Below, piece by piece: positions 34,445-46,549 of a DNA stretch of 64,000 nucleotides (its first letter is position 1; each line of letters starts with the position of its first letter). A program made the translations under genes and the position numbers. Below the pieces are notes generated by a model. That model was not told the origin of the DNA, searched no databases, and was given only the letters and a program-made list of their open reading frames with translations. The stretch is from Apiosordaria backusii (Eukaryota; Ascomycota; Sordariomycetes; Sordariales; Lasiosphaeriaceae): the NCBI GenBank assembly GCA_030549205.1, contig JAUKTV010000003.1, positions 992,001 to 1,056,000 on the forward strand, read 5' to 3'.

Positions 34445-36820
34445 AGCGCTGGCTCTTTTCTGTCCTCGTGGGACACGAGACCTTCGAGAACCCGTCTTGA
34501 ACTTCGCAACAGACGGACCCAGGGGTGTGGTAGGCCGGCATAAGCAACCAGAGCGACAAGCGAATTAGATGAGCGGGAAACTTTTGTTGAAAGAGTCCCA
34601 CGGCACAGGTCTGGATATCGAGGCTGTTGAATTGTTGATGCTGAGATCAGAAGAGGGAGATGGCAAAGACGAGGGGGTGGAGGGGGAGAGCAGCAGCCTT
34701 ATCGATGATCCCTGTTTTAAAAGAGCAAGGGAATTCTGTCGTCTGCCAATGAATCGCAGTCTCGCTGCAGGTGCTGGGCGGCAGATAAGACACCCGTGGG
34801 ACGGGCAATGGCGTCAGTTGGCAATCCAGGAATCAATGATAATGAGTGAATGGCAAAGCGCAGGCGGGTAGGTAATAGGAACAGGTCACTGGGAAATGGG
34901 AAACAAAGAAAAGCTCCAGACCCAGGCTTTAAGATGGCCGGTGGGCGAAGAAAAAGAAAGTAGAGGGACGGGGGCGCGACACGGGCGCGGAGGTGGTTGA
35001 GGGGTGACAGACAGAATGACGGGGCGGGATGAGATGGGGGGTGGTTGACCTGGGGAACTAGGGCAGCTTTTTGCTCTTCGTGGGACGACTTTGACATTGG
35101 TTGCACATGTACTCTACCCAACACTCGCTCGGGCTTATTTGATGGACATTTGTTTGATCGAGATGATCTTGAAGATCGACCTGGTGTGGTTGTCTGGAAT
35201 GGCACGGTTCCCCCCCCGAGGTCTCTCCACTGTTAGATAAGGTCTCCAGCTGCCCTGTCAGAAAGCACCGAAGCTGTGAGCTCGGCCAGGCTAATAAGCT
35301 GAGTTCCCTTTCTGTCGGGACGGCTCAGATGCTCTTGGCGAGAGATGGGAAATCCAACCGTGGAACGGCACACTATACCGATGCAGTCATTTCCCTAGTC
35401 GTGCCAGCTTCGAATGAGCCCAAAAGGTCGATTGTCTCGAAAAACCCAGCACGATGGAACGTCTGGATAGAGGGGACGAGATCCACAGCATCTTCGATTT
35501 CGTGGAGAAGCACCAACAACCAACGACCAGAGGCGGGGGCATCTGCCAGAAGGCGGGGCAAAGCCTATGAAACAATGGGATCCCATTGGACGCTGGATTA
35601 CGGCATGCCAAGCAGATCCACTCCCCGCTTTTAAAGTGCAGCAAGGGTCCAGCCAATGGCTACCATGATGACCCCACCACTTCCAGCTATCCACCATGCA
35701 ACGCGCCTGTGGGCGACATCTACTGACGATTCTCGTCTTTCAGAAAACCATTGAACACATATTCCACCTTCCGCGCCTGCAGCCGACATCACGACACGCC
35801 TTAGCGTTGAAAACCGACCAATTCGCTCTACAGCTGCCAATCCTTCTGCATGTCCATACGCTATGTGACAGCCTACTTACCTAGACGAGGCCACCCGCAT
35901 GGGGGCAGGCATCATAGCCTGAGCCTAAAAACCGGGAACGCCGTCCTAATGATTCTCGTAGCCGGTACGAGGGGTTGCCTGATTGCAGATAAAATTATCG
36001 TCATAAACGATGACCATCAAGGGACCCGCAGTCTGATGTATGTTTGGTTTTGGAACCTCATCAACGTTCCAGGCCAGGGGGTGCCAGCTCTGCGACCCAT
36101 CGACCGGTTGATCCGCCGATACCTTACTGTTATGACGCGGCTACCTTACAGTCAGCTGCCCGTTGTCGTTCTATGTACTAGGTAGTCCGGAAGGCACTTT
36201 CTATTCCCCGGCCACGCCACCTCGGAAGCTACACTGGTCGGGACGTGGAAGTAAGGAGTGTGGATGACAACGTCTCATCTGAGTGCTCACAACTAGAGAG
36301 AGGTTGGCTGGCAAATCTACCTACATGTATGCCATTAAAAGTTTGGCATGGATATTAAAATGCCTGTTGCCCCATGTCACACAGAGTGGTGTCCTGTCCT
36401 CTGGTGGCCATAACTTTCTGATGTTCCACATATTCCATCATTCTCGATTCAGTCCTAGACCAGATGAAGGAGCTGAGGACAGACTGCCATTGTTCGGATG
36501 GACAGTCCAAACACCACGCCACGACTAAGTGCTGGTTTGAAGTTGTTTCCAAACTCACAAAAACACGTGCAGAGCATGCGACCAGACCTAGACATTGACA
36601 GGCGCGCTTGGAGCTGCAGACCACTGCGGGGCAAAATTTTGCTGGTGACTTTTGCCCCTCTTTCCGGTGCTCGGCGACCAGCCAAAGGGTCTGTCTGTCT
36701 CCATTGAATGCTGTGACTCGACCTTCTTTGCAACTGCTTGTTGTGCCCTGCCCTTTCATTGCCCGGCAATTGCCATAATCCATCGTCACTCTTACAACCT
36801 CACCTTATCGCCGGCCCAGC
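34445..36820. other. Divergent intergenic region, PPS1-like to threonine synthase
   Basis: These 2.4 kb contain the two promoters and leaders. A 162-codon minus-strand frame at 34717-35205 starts with GTG and is rich in Pro, Ser and Leu without motifs; it is more likely phosphatase leader. No RNA gene was seen. Confidence 0.5.
36714..36720 (+). promoter_or_regulatory. Possible CPC1/Gcn4 half-site upstream of threonine synthase
   Basis: TGACTCG, one base off the Gcn4/CPC1 core TGACTCA, lies about 100 bp upstream of the threonine synthase ATG. Cross-pathway control of amino-acid genes through such sites is established in fungi. A single near-match of seven bases could be chance. Confidence 0.25.
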
Positions 36821-38634
36821 ATGTCCAACGGTGTCGTTGCCAATGGCGCCTCTGTCGGCCAGACTCACACCACGTCGCAGCGCTACTTGAGCACCCGTGG
36901 TGAAGACAGCGGTGTATGCCTCCCATTGCCTTTTGTTTTGTCGTTTAAAGAAACGCAAAACCAACGCTAGTCCTTCTTGACACGCTGACCATGTCGTCCA
37001 CATCAGCTCTCCTTCGAAGAGGTTGTCCTCAAGGGCCTTGCCACAGACGGTGGTCTTTACATCCCCGAAGCCATTCCCTCCGCCGACAACTGGGAATCCT
37101 GGAAGGATCTTCCGTTCACCGACCTCGCCTTCAACATCATTTCTCTTTTCATTTCTCCCTCTGAAATCCCTTCGGAAGACCTGAAGGATATCATCAACAG
37201 GAGTTATGCGACCTTCCGCGCCGAAGAAGTTACACCACTCGTCAACCTCCAAGGCGATATCCACCTTCTCGAGCTTTTCCATGGCCCAACCTTTGCTTTC
37301 AAGGATGTGGCTCTTCAGTTCCTCGGAAACCTCTTCGAATACTTCTTGGTGCGCAAGAACAAGGGAAGGACCGGCCGTGACAGGTACCACCTAACTGTGG
37401 TGGGCGCCACAAGCGGTGATACTGGATCGGCCGCCATCTACGGTCTCAGAGGGAAGAAGGATGTCTCAGTCTTCATGCTCCACCCCAAGGGGCGCGTAAG
37501 CCCCGTCCAGGAGCAACAGATGACCACGGTGCTGGACGCCAATGTTCATAATCTGGCTGTGACTGGCAACTTTGACAACTGCCAAGTGAGTTATGTTTCG
37601 CCGTTATATCGTTGAAACGAGGTTCTGAACCACCGCAATAGGACATTGTCAAGGCTCTCTTCGCCGACCCCGAGATCAACTCGACCCATAAGCTTGGTGC
37701 CGTAAACAGCATCAACTGGGCTCGTATTCTCGCTCAGACCGTATACTATTTCCACGCCTACTTCTCCCTCCTCCGCCAGCAACCCTCTACCTTCAAGCTC
37801 GGCGATAAAGTTCGCTTCGCTGTTCCGTCTGGAAACTTCGGCGATATTCTTGCTGGTTACTTCGCTTTCCGCATGGGTCTTCCCGTCGATAAGCTCGTCA
37901 TTGCCACCAACGAAAACGATATCCTCGACCGCTTTTTCAAGACCGGCCGTTACGAGAAGAAGCCCACCTATGGCCCCAACGCCGAGGGGGGCCTTGAGCA
38001 GGACGGTGTCAAGGCTCACGAGGATGGTGTCAAGGAGACTCTATCCCCTGCCATGGATATCCTCGTTTCTTCCAACTTTGAGCGTCTGCTCTGGTTCTTG
38101 GCTTACCAATTTGCCTCGAGCGCTGGAATGGATGATGAGTGGAACAAGAAGCAGGCCGGTCAGGAGGTTTCCTCCTGGTTGTCTGACCTCAAGAACAAGG
38201 GCGGTTTTGGACCAGTGTACAAGGACGTCCTTGAAGCTGCGCGCAAAAACTTTGAGAGCGAGAGGGTGAGCGATCAGGAGACTCTTGACACCATCAAGTC
38301 CATCTACAAGGAGGTTGGGTATGTGCTTGATCCCCACTCGGCGGTCGGTGTTGAGGCTGCGAGGAGGACACAGAAACGCGCTCTTGCGGAAGAGGGTGCA
38401 GCGAAACACATCATTTCGCTCTCCACCGCCCACCCGGCCAAGTTTGCCGGCGCGGTTGAGCTGGCTCTCGAAGAGGAGCCAGGGTTCAACTTTCAGGAGA
38501 AGGTGCTCCCACCCGAGTTCATCGGGCTGGACAAGAAGGAGAAGAGAGTCAGTGACGTGGCGAACGACTGGAAGGCTGTGCGCGAGGTTGTAAGGCAACA
38601 AGTAGAGGAGGAGTTCAAGGTTTTTGGTTATTAA
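36821..38634 (+). CDS. THR4: Threonine synthase
   Basis: PLP enzyme that converts O-phosphohomoserine to threonine, the last step of threonine synthesis, in the cytosol. Exons 36821-36913, 37007-37585 and 37642-38634 encode 554 aa (yeast Thr4 is 514). Introns are 93 and 56 nt with donors GTATGC and GTGAGT. The start MSNGVV is followed by SQRYLSTRG and ATDGGLYIPE, the standard N-terminal block. The cofactor lysine is K130 in GPTFAFKDVALQF, and the phosphate-binding region includes VVGATSGDTGSAA. Further family blocks are GAVNSINWARILAQ, VPSGNFGDILAGY and ATNENDIL. Near the C terminus, STAHPAKF is the expected conserved segment. All active-site blocks are intact, so the enzyme should be functional. 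Confidence 0.96.
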
Positions 38635-39684
38635 GATGTGGTTTTGTTGTTGGGGGGGGGGGGGTTTGACTGCGTGGAAAAGGTGAACGCATTGGAGTTT
38701 TTTTTCTTGTGTATATGATCAGGGCAATCCCGGTTCAGGGGGGTGATTGTCTGGCTTATTCCCCGTTTGCGGTTCAGCTGTTCGAGGCGAAGGTTGGGCA
38801 TAGCGGATTTTGAAAGCATGCATGGCGAGTGGGTAGAATTCATGGGATCAAAAATATATATAGATTCTGATACAAGAAGCCAATGTGAAAGTGCTGAAGA
38901 ATTCCAACTGAGGAACACGGATAAAATGCAGAGAACACTAACCCTGAAGTGCGCATTACAATGTGTAAAACTTGAGCTGAATCCAGAACGAATTACCCCC
39001 GAAACCCTTTATGTTCGTTCCTAAAGGAGTGAAATCACCCAGGTAATCGAACACAAACACACCAGTAAATCACGGGTGAAATGAAACACCAGTGGGTGCT
39101 TGTTGACATCAGAACTTTCCCACCCATCTCTATTTCTTCCTAATCAAAATAAATAAGTTTTGCTCGTCATGAAGAAATGGTATAATGCTCGACTTCCTCA
39201 TGATAGCGACCTCTCAACTTTGGCCATCCTCAAAAAACAAAACTTCCAACATAATCCAAGAATAAAAAGCCAGCATAGCCAAACGCTAACATGCTACCCA
39301 AAAAACAATGCTTCAGATGCCTCCACCACAAAAGAAGATTAGCAAAAAGATAATTTTTAAACAAGAACCCCCTCCCCCGCCCGCATGGAATTTCCAATAT
39401 CACCTTGCCCTCCCTCCATCCTCGCCCATCTTTAGTTCCTCCCTTTCTATTAAATAATATAGAATCGTTCCCCCCCCCCCATTTCTAGTAGCCCAGAAAT
39501 CCATTTCCTTGTTTCTTTTGTTCTGTTTTCCCGCCAAGGCATGTTGGTTTTCCAATTCCATCTATTTATCAGTCAAGTCGGTCACAAACTCGCTCACGTC
39601 GTCCACCGCCTCGGTCACAAACTCGCCTACGGACTCGGCCGCCGACTTGATCGCAGTTTTGCCCACCAACTCGACTGCTGGTTG
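38635..39684. other. Convergent intergenic region with homopolymers
   Basis: Located between the 3' ends of threonine synthase and the Uds1 gene. A run of 13 G at about 38652-38664 and a run of about ten C near 39471-39480 are the only distinctive elements. No gene is supported. Confidence 0.6.
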
Positions 39685-42600
39685 TCACCTTGGACTCAGC
39701 AACCCGCCTCGGCTCCCTACGCTGGCGGTGGTACCCCGTTTCAGTGCCCTGAGCTCGTCCTCGAGTTTGCGGCGCTTGGATTGCTCCTCCTGTTGTGTTT
39801 GTTAGCAACCTTGTCTTATTTGAAAACATGGGAAAAAGAAAACATACCCTCAACTCCTCCTGGAACTTCCTCCTCTCCTCCTTCATAGTGGCCCTAAACT
39901 GCTCGCTCAACATCGTCGCCCCCGCCCTTCCGGCACCCGCACCCGCACCAGCGCCTGGCACAGGGGAGTTAGGCGGCCTCAACCGCTCCTTATCCAACTC
40001 CTCCTTCGCCTTATCCAGCCTATCCCTCAGCACCTTGACCTCTTGCTCCAACCTCGCCTTCACCGCAACCGCATCATCCAACTTGCTCTCCAAATCCAGC
40101 TTCTCCTTCTCGGCGTTGATGCTCTCCTTGGTAATGTCCTCCAGATCACGCAAGGCTGCTTCGAGCTCAGTTCGCAACTTGACAACCTGGGCGTTGAGCT
40201 CGGCTGTCTCGGCGTTGTTGGAGAACTTTGCCGCCTCTGCCGCTCGCTGCTTACGCGAACCGTAGGCACCGTCGAGTTCGGCCTTGGCGATGGTCATCTC
40301 TGTCTTAAGTTCAATCACCATCATGTTCATCGCTTCGAGCTCCTCATCCTTCTGCTTCAGATCAGCCTGTAGCTTCTCAACTTCCTTGGACGCAGTAGAG
40401 GACGCCTCGGCGGCGGTAGCCAGTTGAGACTGCAAAGCAGCCAAATCGTTCTCGGCAGCGACGCGGGACTCGTTGGCTTGGATAAGCTGGTTTTGAACAG
40501 AGGACATGTTGGACTCGACGGTTGCAAGGCGGGTTTGGACAGCGGAGTATTCTGATTCGAGGGCTGACAGTTGCGCGTTGCGCTCTTTGAGCTGTTCCTG
40601 GGTGACTTTGACGGACGAGGCGGAGGCGGTTTCGTTGGCTGCGCTGGCCTTTTGCATCGTGTCAAGGTCGGCGAGGACTTTTTGAAGCTTTTCTTGAGAT
40701 TCTTGGGCAGCACGCTCGCTGTCGTCGAGGAGCATATGGGTTTTCTCCAGCTCTTCCTTCTTGGCCTGAAGCTCCTGGTCTTTTTCGGACTCGCTTCGGT
40801 TGTTGAGCTCGCGCTGCTGCTTGATTTGCCGCTGGAGGATATACTTTTGCTCGCGGAGCCCAGTAGCCTGTGCATAGAGCCATTGGACCTTAGCTGAAAA
40901 AGCCTGCAGAGAGTAGGGCTCGTTGGTGTCGCCTTCAAACTCGTTGCTCGACAGATCCTCGTCGTCGTCTGGGGTGCCTTGACCCAGCGCACGGGCTTGC
41001 CTGCGTGCTGCCTTTTGTTGGGCAATCTCGGCATAGCCAGTCTGGATAATCTCCCACAAGCCCATGAGAACAGCATCAACCTGCTCGAGGTCACGCTTGC
41101 TAGCTGAGCCAGCCATCGAGGCCTCGACAACCCGCCCGATCTCAGAGCTGACCTTGTCGACAGAGTCCTCGAGATAATCGAGCTGGACATTCAGATCTCC
41201 CTCGGGGGGCGGTGCCTGGTCGACATTGGCCTGCTGAAGAATGAACAAGACTTGCCGGTTCAGATTCTGCAAGCGCACTTCAGTTTGTCCAAACGAAGAC
41301 TCCACCTTGGACAGGGTCGTTGCCAACGCCGCAGCCTCGGACGATGCTACGGCCGCCTCAGCTACCACCTTGTCGGTCTTGGTCAAGTCCGCGGCCTGTT
41401 GCTGCTGCTCTTCGATAGCAGCGTTGAGGCCATTTTCGAGGTAATCGAGCTGCTCCTCAAGCGTCTCAGCCTCCGGATGACCGAATCCTCCATTCTTGGC
41501 CGGGTTGAACGCGATGATCAAATCCCGAAGTTTGTCGTTCAGATCCTCCAGCCTTGACTCGGTTATCGAGATAGTCCGTTGTTGTTCAGAAGTTTGCGCC
41601 TGCAGAGCATCCATTTGGGCGCCCATCTGTTGCTCAATCGCCCGCATTCGTGAATCGGCTTCCTGCAACCTCGACCCGCTCTCATCCTTGGAGCGCGTGG
41701 TCTCGTCTTTCATGCGCGTATTCTCTTCCATAGCCCTGGCGTGTTCCTCCCTGAGTTGCTCCTCCATCTCCTCAAGCCTCGCCTTCTCGGCCTCGGCGCG
41801 GGCATAATCTTGACTAAGCTGCTCTTCGGATCGTTTCAGCTGCGCATGTTCATCCAGGACCCGGTCGTGTTCCTCCTTGATCAGGGTGTTCTCGCTCCTG
41901 AGCTGCTGCTCGGCCGTCTTTAGCTGCTCGTTCTCCTCCTTCATGCGCGCAATCTCTTCCTTGTAGCGTTCCACTTCTTCGCGCAATTCCCGTAGCTGGG
42001 CATTCTGCTCTCGGATTGGTGACTTGATAGGTATCTCCAGTGTGTTCTTACGCGCACGGGTAGTTGCCGGTCCCTCCATCTCGAGCGAGAGGTAAAGGTC
42101 CTTGTCCTTGTTGTTGAAATCTAGCTGTTCGTTGGGAATCTCCATGCTGTTCCGCGTGTTGGTGTAGGTGTAGAGGCTCTCGGGACTTCCTGGCATACCG
42201 TTCATCATCGGCTGGCCAAGCAGCTGCGGCTGCCCGGTTTTTTTCGAGGAGGCCCTATGAGTTAGCTGCAGGATTCCGGCGGTATGCTGCAACAGACGCC
42301 GCTGAGGCTCCATTAAGCTCTTCTCTAGTTGAAACAGTTCCGAAGCTAACTCCTCACAGCGGCGTTCACTGGCGGCCTTTTCCATCTCTGCTTCCTTGGC
42401 GGAGTCACTCATGCGGTTACCCAGGAGGCTCTTCCTCTTCCCCCCAGGAGAGTAGAGCTTGGCCATCGAGATTGCCGCATCACGGTATTTGGACTGTATT
42501 GCCAGGTTCGCCCTCGCCTGTTCAACACGCATTCCCAAGGACTGGATCTGTTTCTTGAGGCTGTCAACCTCCTCCTGCGATAGAATCTCATAGCTTTTAC

Positions 42601-42958
42601 TGTCGGATAACGCCGTTTCGGTCAAGAGATGGACCTGGATCGAGTCTTTGAGATCCACGAGAGGCGATGTTTGCGGCTGGTTCGTGTTTAGCTGTATGTG
42701 ATCCATGATTAGCCAACGGTTCTTGTATGGCTAGAAAGGGAATGCTGGTCATACTGGATTTAGTCTCGCCCTGTCCCCTTCACGCCCCTCAAGAGTCTCA
42801 TTCCTATAGCCGTCGACCAATGCTTTCCCTGTTGGTGCGACGGTTGATAAGGGTGGTTGTACAGCAGGTGCAGGCATGCGTCCGTAGTCATCTTCCCCTC
42901 TTCCTCCTCCTACTCCGCCGCCACCAGACCCGCCTCTCCTGGTCGCAGCGCCGTTCAT
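39685..42958 (-). CDS. Uds1-domain coiled-coil protein (up-regulated during septation)
   Basis: Large coiled-coil protein of the fungal Uds1 family, named after septation-regulated genes; its molecular role is little known. Minus-strand exons 42958-42755, 42691-39848 and 39789-39685 encode 1050 aa. The 63-nt and 58-nt introns have donors GTATGA and GTATGT, branches GGCTAATC and TGCTAAC, and acceptors CATACAG and CAACAG. The first exon supplies a Gly-rich N terminus; without it the frame would start at an in-intron ATG (42706). Residues about 85-205 form the Uds1 domain, with LLTETALSDSKSYEILSQEE. From about 290 to 990 the protein is almost continuous heptad coiled coil rich in Glu, Gln, Lys and Leu. 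It ends with an Arg/Lys-rich tail and LLSPR. A cytoskeletal or septal scaffold is the likely role. Confidence 0.88.
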
Positions 42959-43965
42959 TATGTGCTTGTGTGTAAACTTGTATTATGATCGTCGTGTTCG
43001 TCGTCGTGGTGATTCAAAGGCTAATCGTTCCAAAAAAAGACATTATACAAAAACAGTCCAAGTCCTCCGCCCTTCTATCTCTGTAGTGCAGGAATCATGG
43101 AGTTTGCGACAGGAAATTAGGAGTTGAGGAGAGTGAAATTCGTCAGGGGATCGCGTCGAGAATGAAATGCAAGAAACCGTACTTGCAAAACGAGAGAGAA
43201 GCAGTATCCAGAAACGAAGGGTTACCAATGCAACGAAATGACGCGAAGTGGGGATTTTCGATGGCCCTTAAGCTAAAGTGGTAGGAGGTTCAGGGTGGGA
43301 GATGTCTGTCTTTTGCGAGGGATCGGGGGCTCTGGGATTCGTTCGGGAGAGCGCGAGTGGTCATGTGAATTCGAGGATCCAAAAAAGAGGGCAAAAAACC
43401 GGCAACTTGGTGGTGGTGGCTGAGATATTGGCGTCACAAAGGAGCGGCTGTATGAGAGCAAGAGTCGTGACGACGGGATGCAACTTGCGGCGCGAAAGGG
43501 GAAAGGAGACGTTGGGAGGCGCTGTGATTGCCCAGGCGCAGCCCGTCGATCCAAAGAACTGGGAGGTCCAACAACTGGCCAATCAGCTATGGTCGCACGC
43601 CGCCTGGTCGTTCTTTCCAAATGCTTGGCACCCCACGGCACCTCATCCGCCCGTAATTCTTGCAGGGATCCCTTCATGTGTCGTTGTGGAAATGCACATG
43701 CAAGTTGCACATGCCGACCTCCCGTCACAGATGACTTGCCGCCCTTCGACACGTGGGGGGAGCGGGGTTACAAATTCATATCAATTGTGATGATTATACA
43801 TACACCAGAGAGAGCTCATGCTACAACGAGCTGGTACGGAGTAGATGTCATGGTAGTTACTTAGCTAGATACCCAGAACACCGTTGGCAACTACAACACA
43901 ATATTACTGCCTCAATTCATTCGCTGTGTAATTTCTAACATCCCGTTCGAAACTGATATCATAAT
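42959..43965. other. Promoter region of the Uds1 gene and 3' flank of DSC2
   Basis: No gene is supported in this kilobase. It contains the leader and promoter of the Uds1 gene and the downstream region of DSC2, both transcribed leftward. Frames of 120-170 codons on both strands overlap each other and have no motifs. Confidence 0.55.
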
Positions 43966-44849
43966 CTAAAACGCACCCCGTACATCATCAATAATTTGCT
44001 GCCCCATCGTCCTCCGTCTGTTGCCTTCCGTCTGGCCAGCATGTTGCTGCATGCCTGAAGCCGTACCGGTGGATGCCCCTTCACTTTCCAGTCGTCTTCG
44101 CATATTCTCAAATTCAGCGTTGGTCTTCTGACCTCTCATGCCAACAACCCATCCCGGCACTCGCCAGCGAGTCAAAGCTCCAGGCAAGGCCTCGTTGCGC
44201 CAGGCATATCCCACCAACCAGCCCACCACGGCACCAAGAAGGGAGCCAGGGAATTGAGACATGGCCAACTGCCCTGCCATCATATATTTGGTTGACTTGT
44301 CCGAGAACGTCAACGCTGCCGTGTCCTGGCCGGTTGGGGGCCCCGTAGCCAGCGCAACCTTGTACTTGTACATGTGTGGAATCATGGCATGGTACTGTGC
44401 CAGAATCGCAAGGATGATCGGTGTTGGGCCGGCGGGAAGGAAGTCGAGCACGCCAAAACTCAGTGGCCGGAGGAATACCATAAGGATGAGTGGTGGTATG
44501 ATCGAAGTGAAGAGCGCCGTGACGAGGATGAAAGACTAGATACCAAACCATGGTCAGCCCCATTCCGTATGATTCCAGTCTAGAGAGAACTCACGGCGTA
44601 TTTTCTCGAGCCCCATCGCTGTTCAATAGTCCTCATGTTGTACAAGGCCATAGCCCCAAAAAGGACTTCAGAGGAGTTAAGATAGCATAGCTGGTACGCC
44701 AGGATCCGCCACAGTTGGTGATATCGTAGAATGTGGGTACCGATCGAGATATAGAAGTAGTGCTTGATGTCGAGAAGGCTGGCTGCAATTGATGCGCCAA
44801 TCAATCCCACCACCAAGGTGCGCGTTACCGGCGCGTTTGTGAATGACAT
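43966..44849 (-). CDS. DSC2: Dsc E3 ligase subunit 2, rhomboid-like pseudoprotease
   Basis: Subunit of the Dsc ubiquitin-ligase complex of Golgi/endosome membranes. In fission yeast and Aspergillus this complex is needed to cleave the sterol/oxygen-responsive factor SREBP; the human relative is UBAC2. Minus-strand exons 44849-44595 and 44535-43966 encode 274 aa. The 59-nt intron has donor GTGAGT, branch GGCTGACC and acceptor TATCTAG. The start MSFTNAPVTRTLVVG and the following YHQLWRILAYQLCYLNSSEV and RTIEQRWGSRKYA blocks are characteristic. Five or so hydrophobic segments form a rhomboid-like core, and I see no GxSG serine-protease motif. The C-terminal 60 residues are hydrophilic and I recognise no clear UBA domain. 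It is divergent from a cis-prenyltransferase gene 589 bp away. Confidence 0.87.
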
Positions 44850-45438
44850 TGCGCGTTCGCTATCTCAGAGCGCACCTGGACATTTTCTGGAATGCGGATT
44901 GGGATGTAGGTAGGTGGGGTGACAGTCAAGCCAAGCAAACTGTCCGGCCGCTGACTCGTTCGAGATGTTGACGGCTGTGATCGCTTCGAAAGTCAATTGG
45001 GGTGTAGCTTAGCCACGTATAGTCATAAAGGAAACCCAAGATAAATTTGGTGGCATATGAGTGTGTAGGTAGATATGGCGTAGGAGGCAGTTTAGAGGTT
45101 CAGAAGTAGTTGCGCAAAGCATAAGGTACGGCAAGCTGACCCTTGTCCACCGATTTGTAGCGTGTCCATTCTGGGACCCACTTTCAGCTGTCAGGATGCC
45201 GCGCCTTGGGATTCATAACTTCCAAGACTCTGGGTCCGACGTAACCATACTTATCCCTTGGGTGGTCTGCCATTCCCACTCCCTTGATCATCTTGCACTG
45301 GGCACTCTTCCATTACCATGGCGGCTTACTGAGCGACAACTCTCTGCAAGCAACCCACGATCGGTTCCCACCGATACTGCATCACCAAGACTGCGCGAAG
45401 CACAACCCATATTTCAGACTTGGACACACCTCGGCAAC
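44850..45438. promoter_or_regulatory. Shared divergent promoter of DSC2 and the RER2-like gene
   Basis: The 589 bp between the two start codons must hold both promoters. An ATG at 45196 is in frame with the RER2-like protein, but the 81 residues it would add have no family character, so that part is read as leader. Confidence 0.6.
44913..44923 (-). promoter_or_regulatory. Sterol regulatory element-like site upstream of DSC2
   Basis: On the minus strand these 11 bases read GTCACCCCACC, including TCACCCCAC, nine of the ten bases of the classical SRE-1 (ATCACCCCAC). They also fit the degenerate 11-bp SrbA site of Aspergillus fumigatus as I recall it. The site lies 64 bp before the DSC2 start codon. 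A sterol- or oxygen-responsive input is inferred. Confidence 0.45.
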
Positions 45439-46549
45439 ATGTCCGACCTGTACCTCTCCCGTATCCGCAACTGGTTTCTCAGTTCGCCGCCAGCAGAATG
45501 GGCCATCAGTCGCCTTAGAGAGACTTTGATAGGGTCATTGAGTCAAGGACCAATTCCCGGCCATGTCGCTTTCGAGATGGACGGCAACCGCAGATATGCC
45601 AGAAGCCACAAGATCGAGACGGTAGAAGGCCACCATCTCGGCTTCGAAGCCCTCGCCCGGGTTCTCGAGATTTGTTACAAGTGCGGTGTCAAGGTGGTCA
45701 CCGTCTATGCTTTCAGTCTGGAGAACTTCCACCGGCCCAAGTACGAGGTCGATGGTCTGATGCAACTGGCCAAGGTGAAGCTCGAGCAGCTCATACAACA
45801 CGGAGAGCTGTTGGACCGATACGGTGCAAGTGTCAGGGTATTGGGGCGGCTCGATCTTATCCCCCCAGACGTTCTCGAAGTGGTGGAAAGAGCGGTCGCC
45901 GCTACCAGTCACAACACGACGTAAGTGATATCCATCTTTAAAGATTTAGATTTAAAAACTAACCCCCTGTCACAGATGTGTTCTCAACATCTGCTTTCCC
46001 TACACTTCGCGGGAGGAAATGACAACGGCGATAAGGACGACAGTAGAGGAATATTCAACCACCCCTCGGCCACACAGCACCCCGTTCTCACAGAGTCGGA
46101 TTACGCAGAAGATTTTGTCCAAACAAGGTGACAAGACAGAGACCCTTGAATCTATCGAGGAATCCCCGTCTCAGTCGGATGACCACGACCAGGACGATGC
46201 GGCCTCGACGGCTACCACCCTTCATTCCGATCCATCCACACAAAAGTCGGAGGGCTCAGAAAAGGTGGCCATCTACCCCAATGCGGAAACAATCACGCCT
46301 GAGACCATCGATAAGCATCTCTACACAGCTGGGTGCCCGCCACTTGACATTTTCGTACGAACGAGCGGCGTGGAGAGACTAAGTGATTTCATGCTCTGGC
46401 AGTGCCACCAAGACACGCACATCTTCTTCCTTAAGTGCTTCTGGCCAGAATTTGACCTTTGGCACTTCCTTCCTGTGCTGGTAGAGTGGCAGCATAGACA
46501 GAAGCAAAAACAGCGAGAGGAAAAGCCTAGAAGGGTAAAGCAGGCGTGA
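45439..46549 (+). CDS. RER2: Cis-prenyltransferase, dehydrodolichyl diphosphate synthase
   Basis: Extends farnesyl diphosphate with isopentenyl diphosphate into dehydrodolichyl diphosphate at the ER, for the dolichol used in glycosylation. Exons 45439-45920 and 45976-46549 encode 351 aa. The 55-nt intron has donor GTAAGT, branch ACTAACC and acceptor GTCACAG. The start MSDLYLSRIRNW was preferred over the in-frame ATG at 45196 because the extra residues are not protein-like. Signature blocks are PGHVAFEMDGNRRYA with the catalytic Asp48, VVTVYAFSLENFHRP, and NICFPYTSREE straight after the splice junction. Near the end are DIFVRTSGVERLSDFMLWQ and FLKCFWPEF. An acidic, Ser/Gln-rich insert of about 70 residues (roughly 205-265) separates the last blocks, as in other filamentous fungi. 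RER2 versus its paralogue SRT1 cannot be settled here. Confidence 0.92.

Noticed and set aside
34717..35205. 162-codon minus-strand frame upstream of the phosphatase
   Set aside because: Starts with GTG, Pro/Ser/Leu-rich, and lies where the phosphatase leader should be.
39569..39684. Extension of the Uds1 protein past 39685
   Set aside because: It exists only if the 58-nt intron is ignored. With splicing at GTATGT/CAACAG the protein ends cleanly at 39685.
42692..42706. ATG at 42706 as the Uds1 protein start
   Set aside because: This ATG lies in the 3' end of an intron (branch GGCTAATC, acceptor CATACAG). Using the upstream exon 42755-42958 keeps frame and gives a longer, natural N terminus.
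45196..45438. Upstream ATG of the cis-prenyltransferase
   Set aside because: It adds 81 residues with no family character; the ATG at 45439 has A at -3 and gives the typical fungal N terminus.
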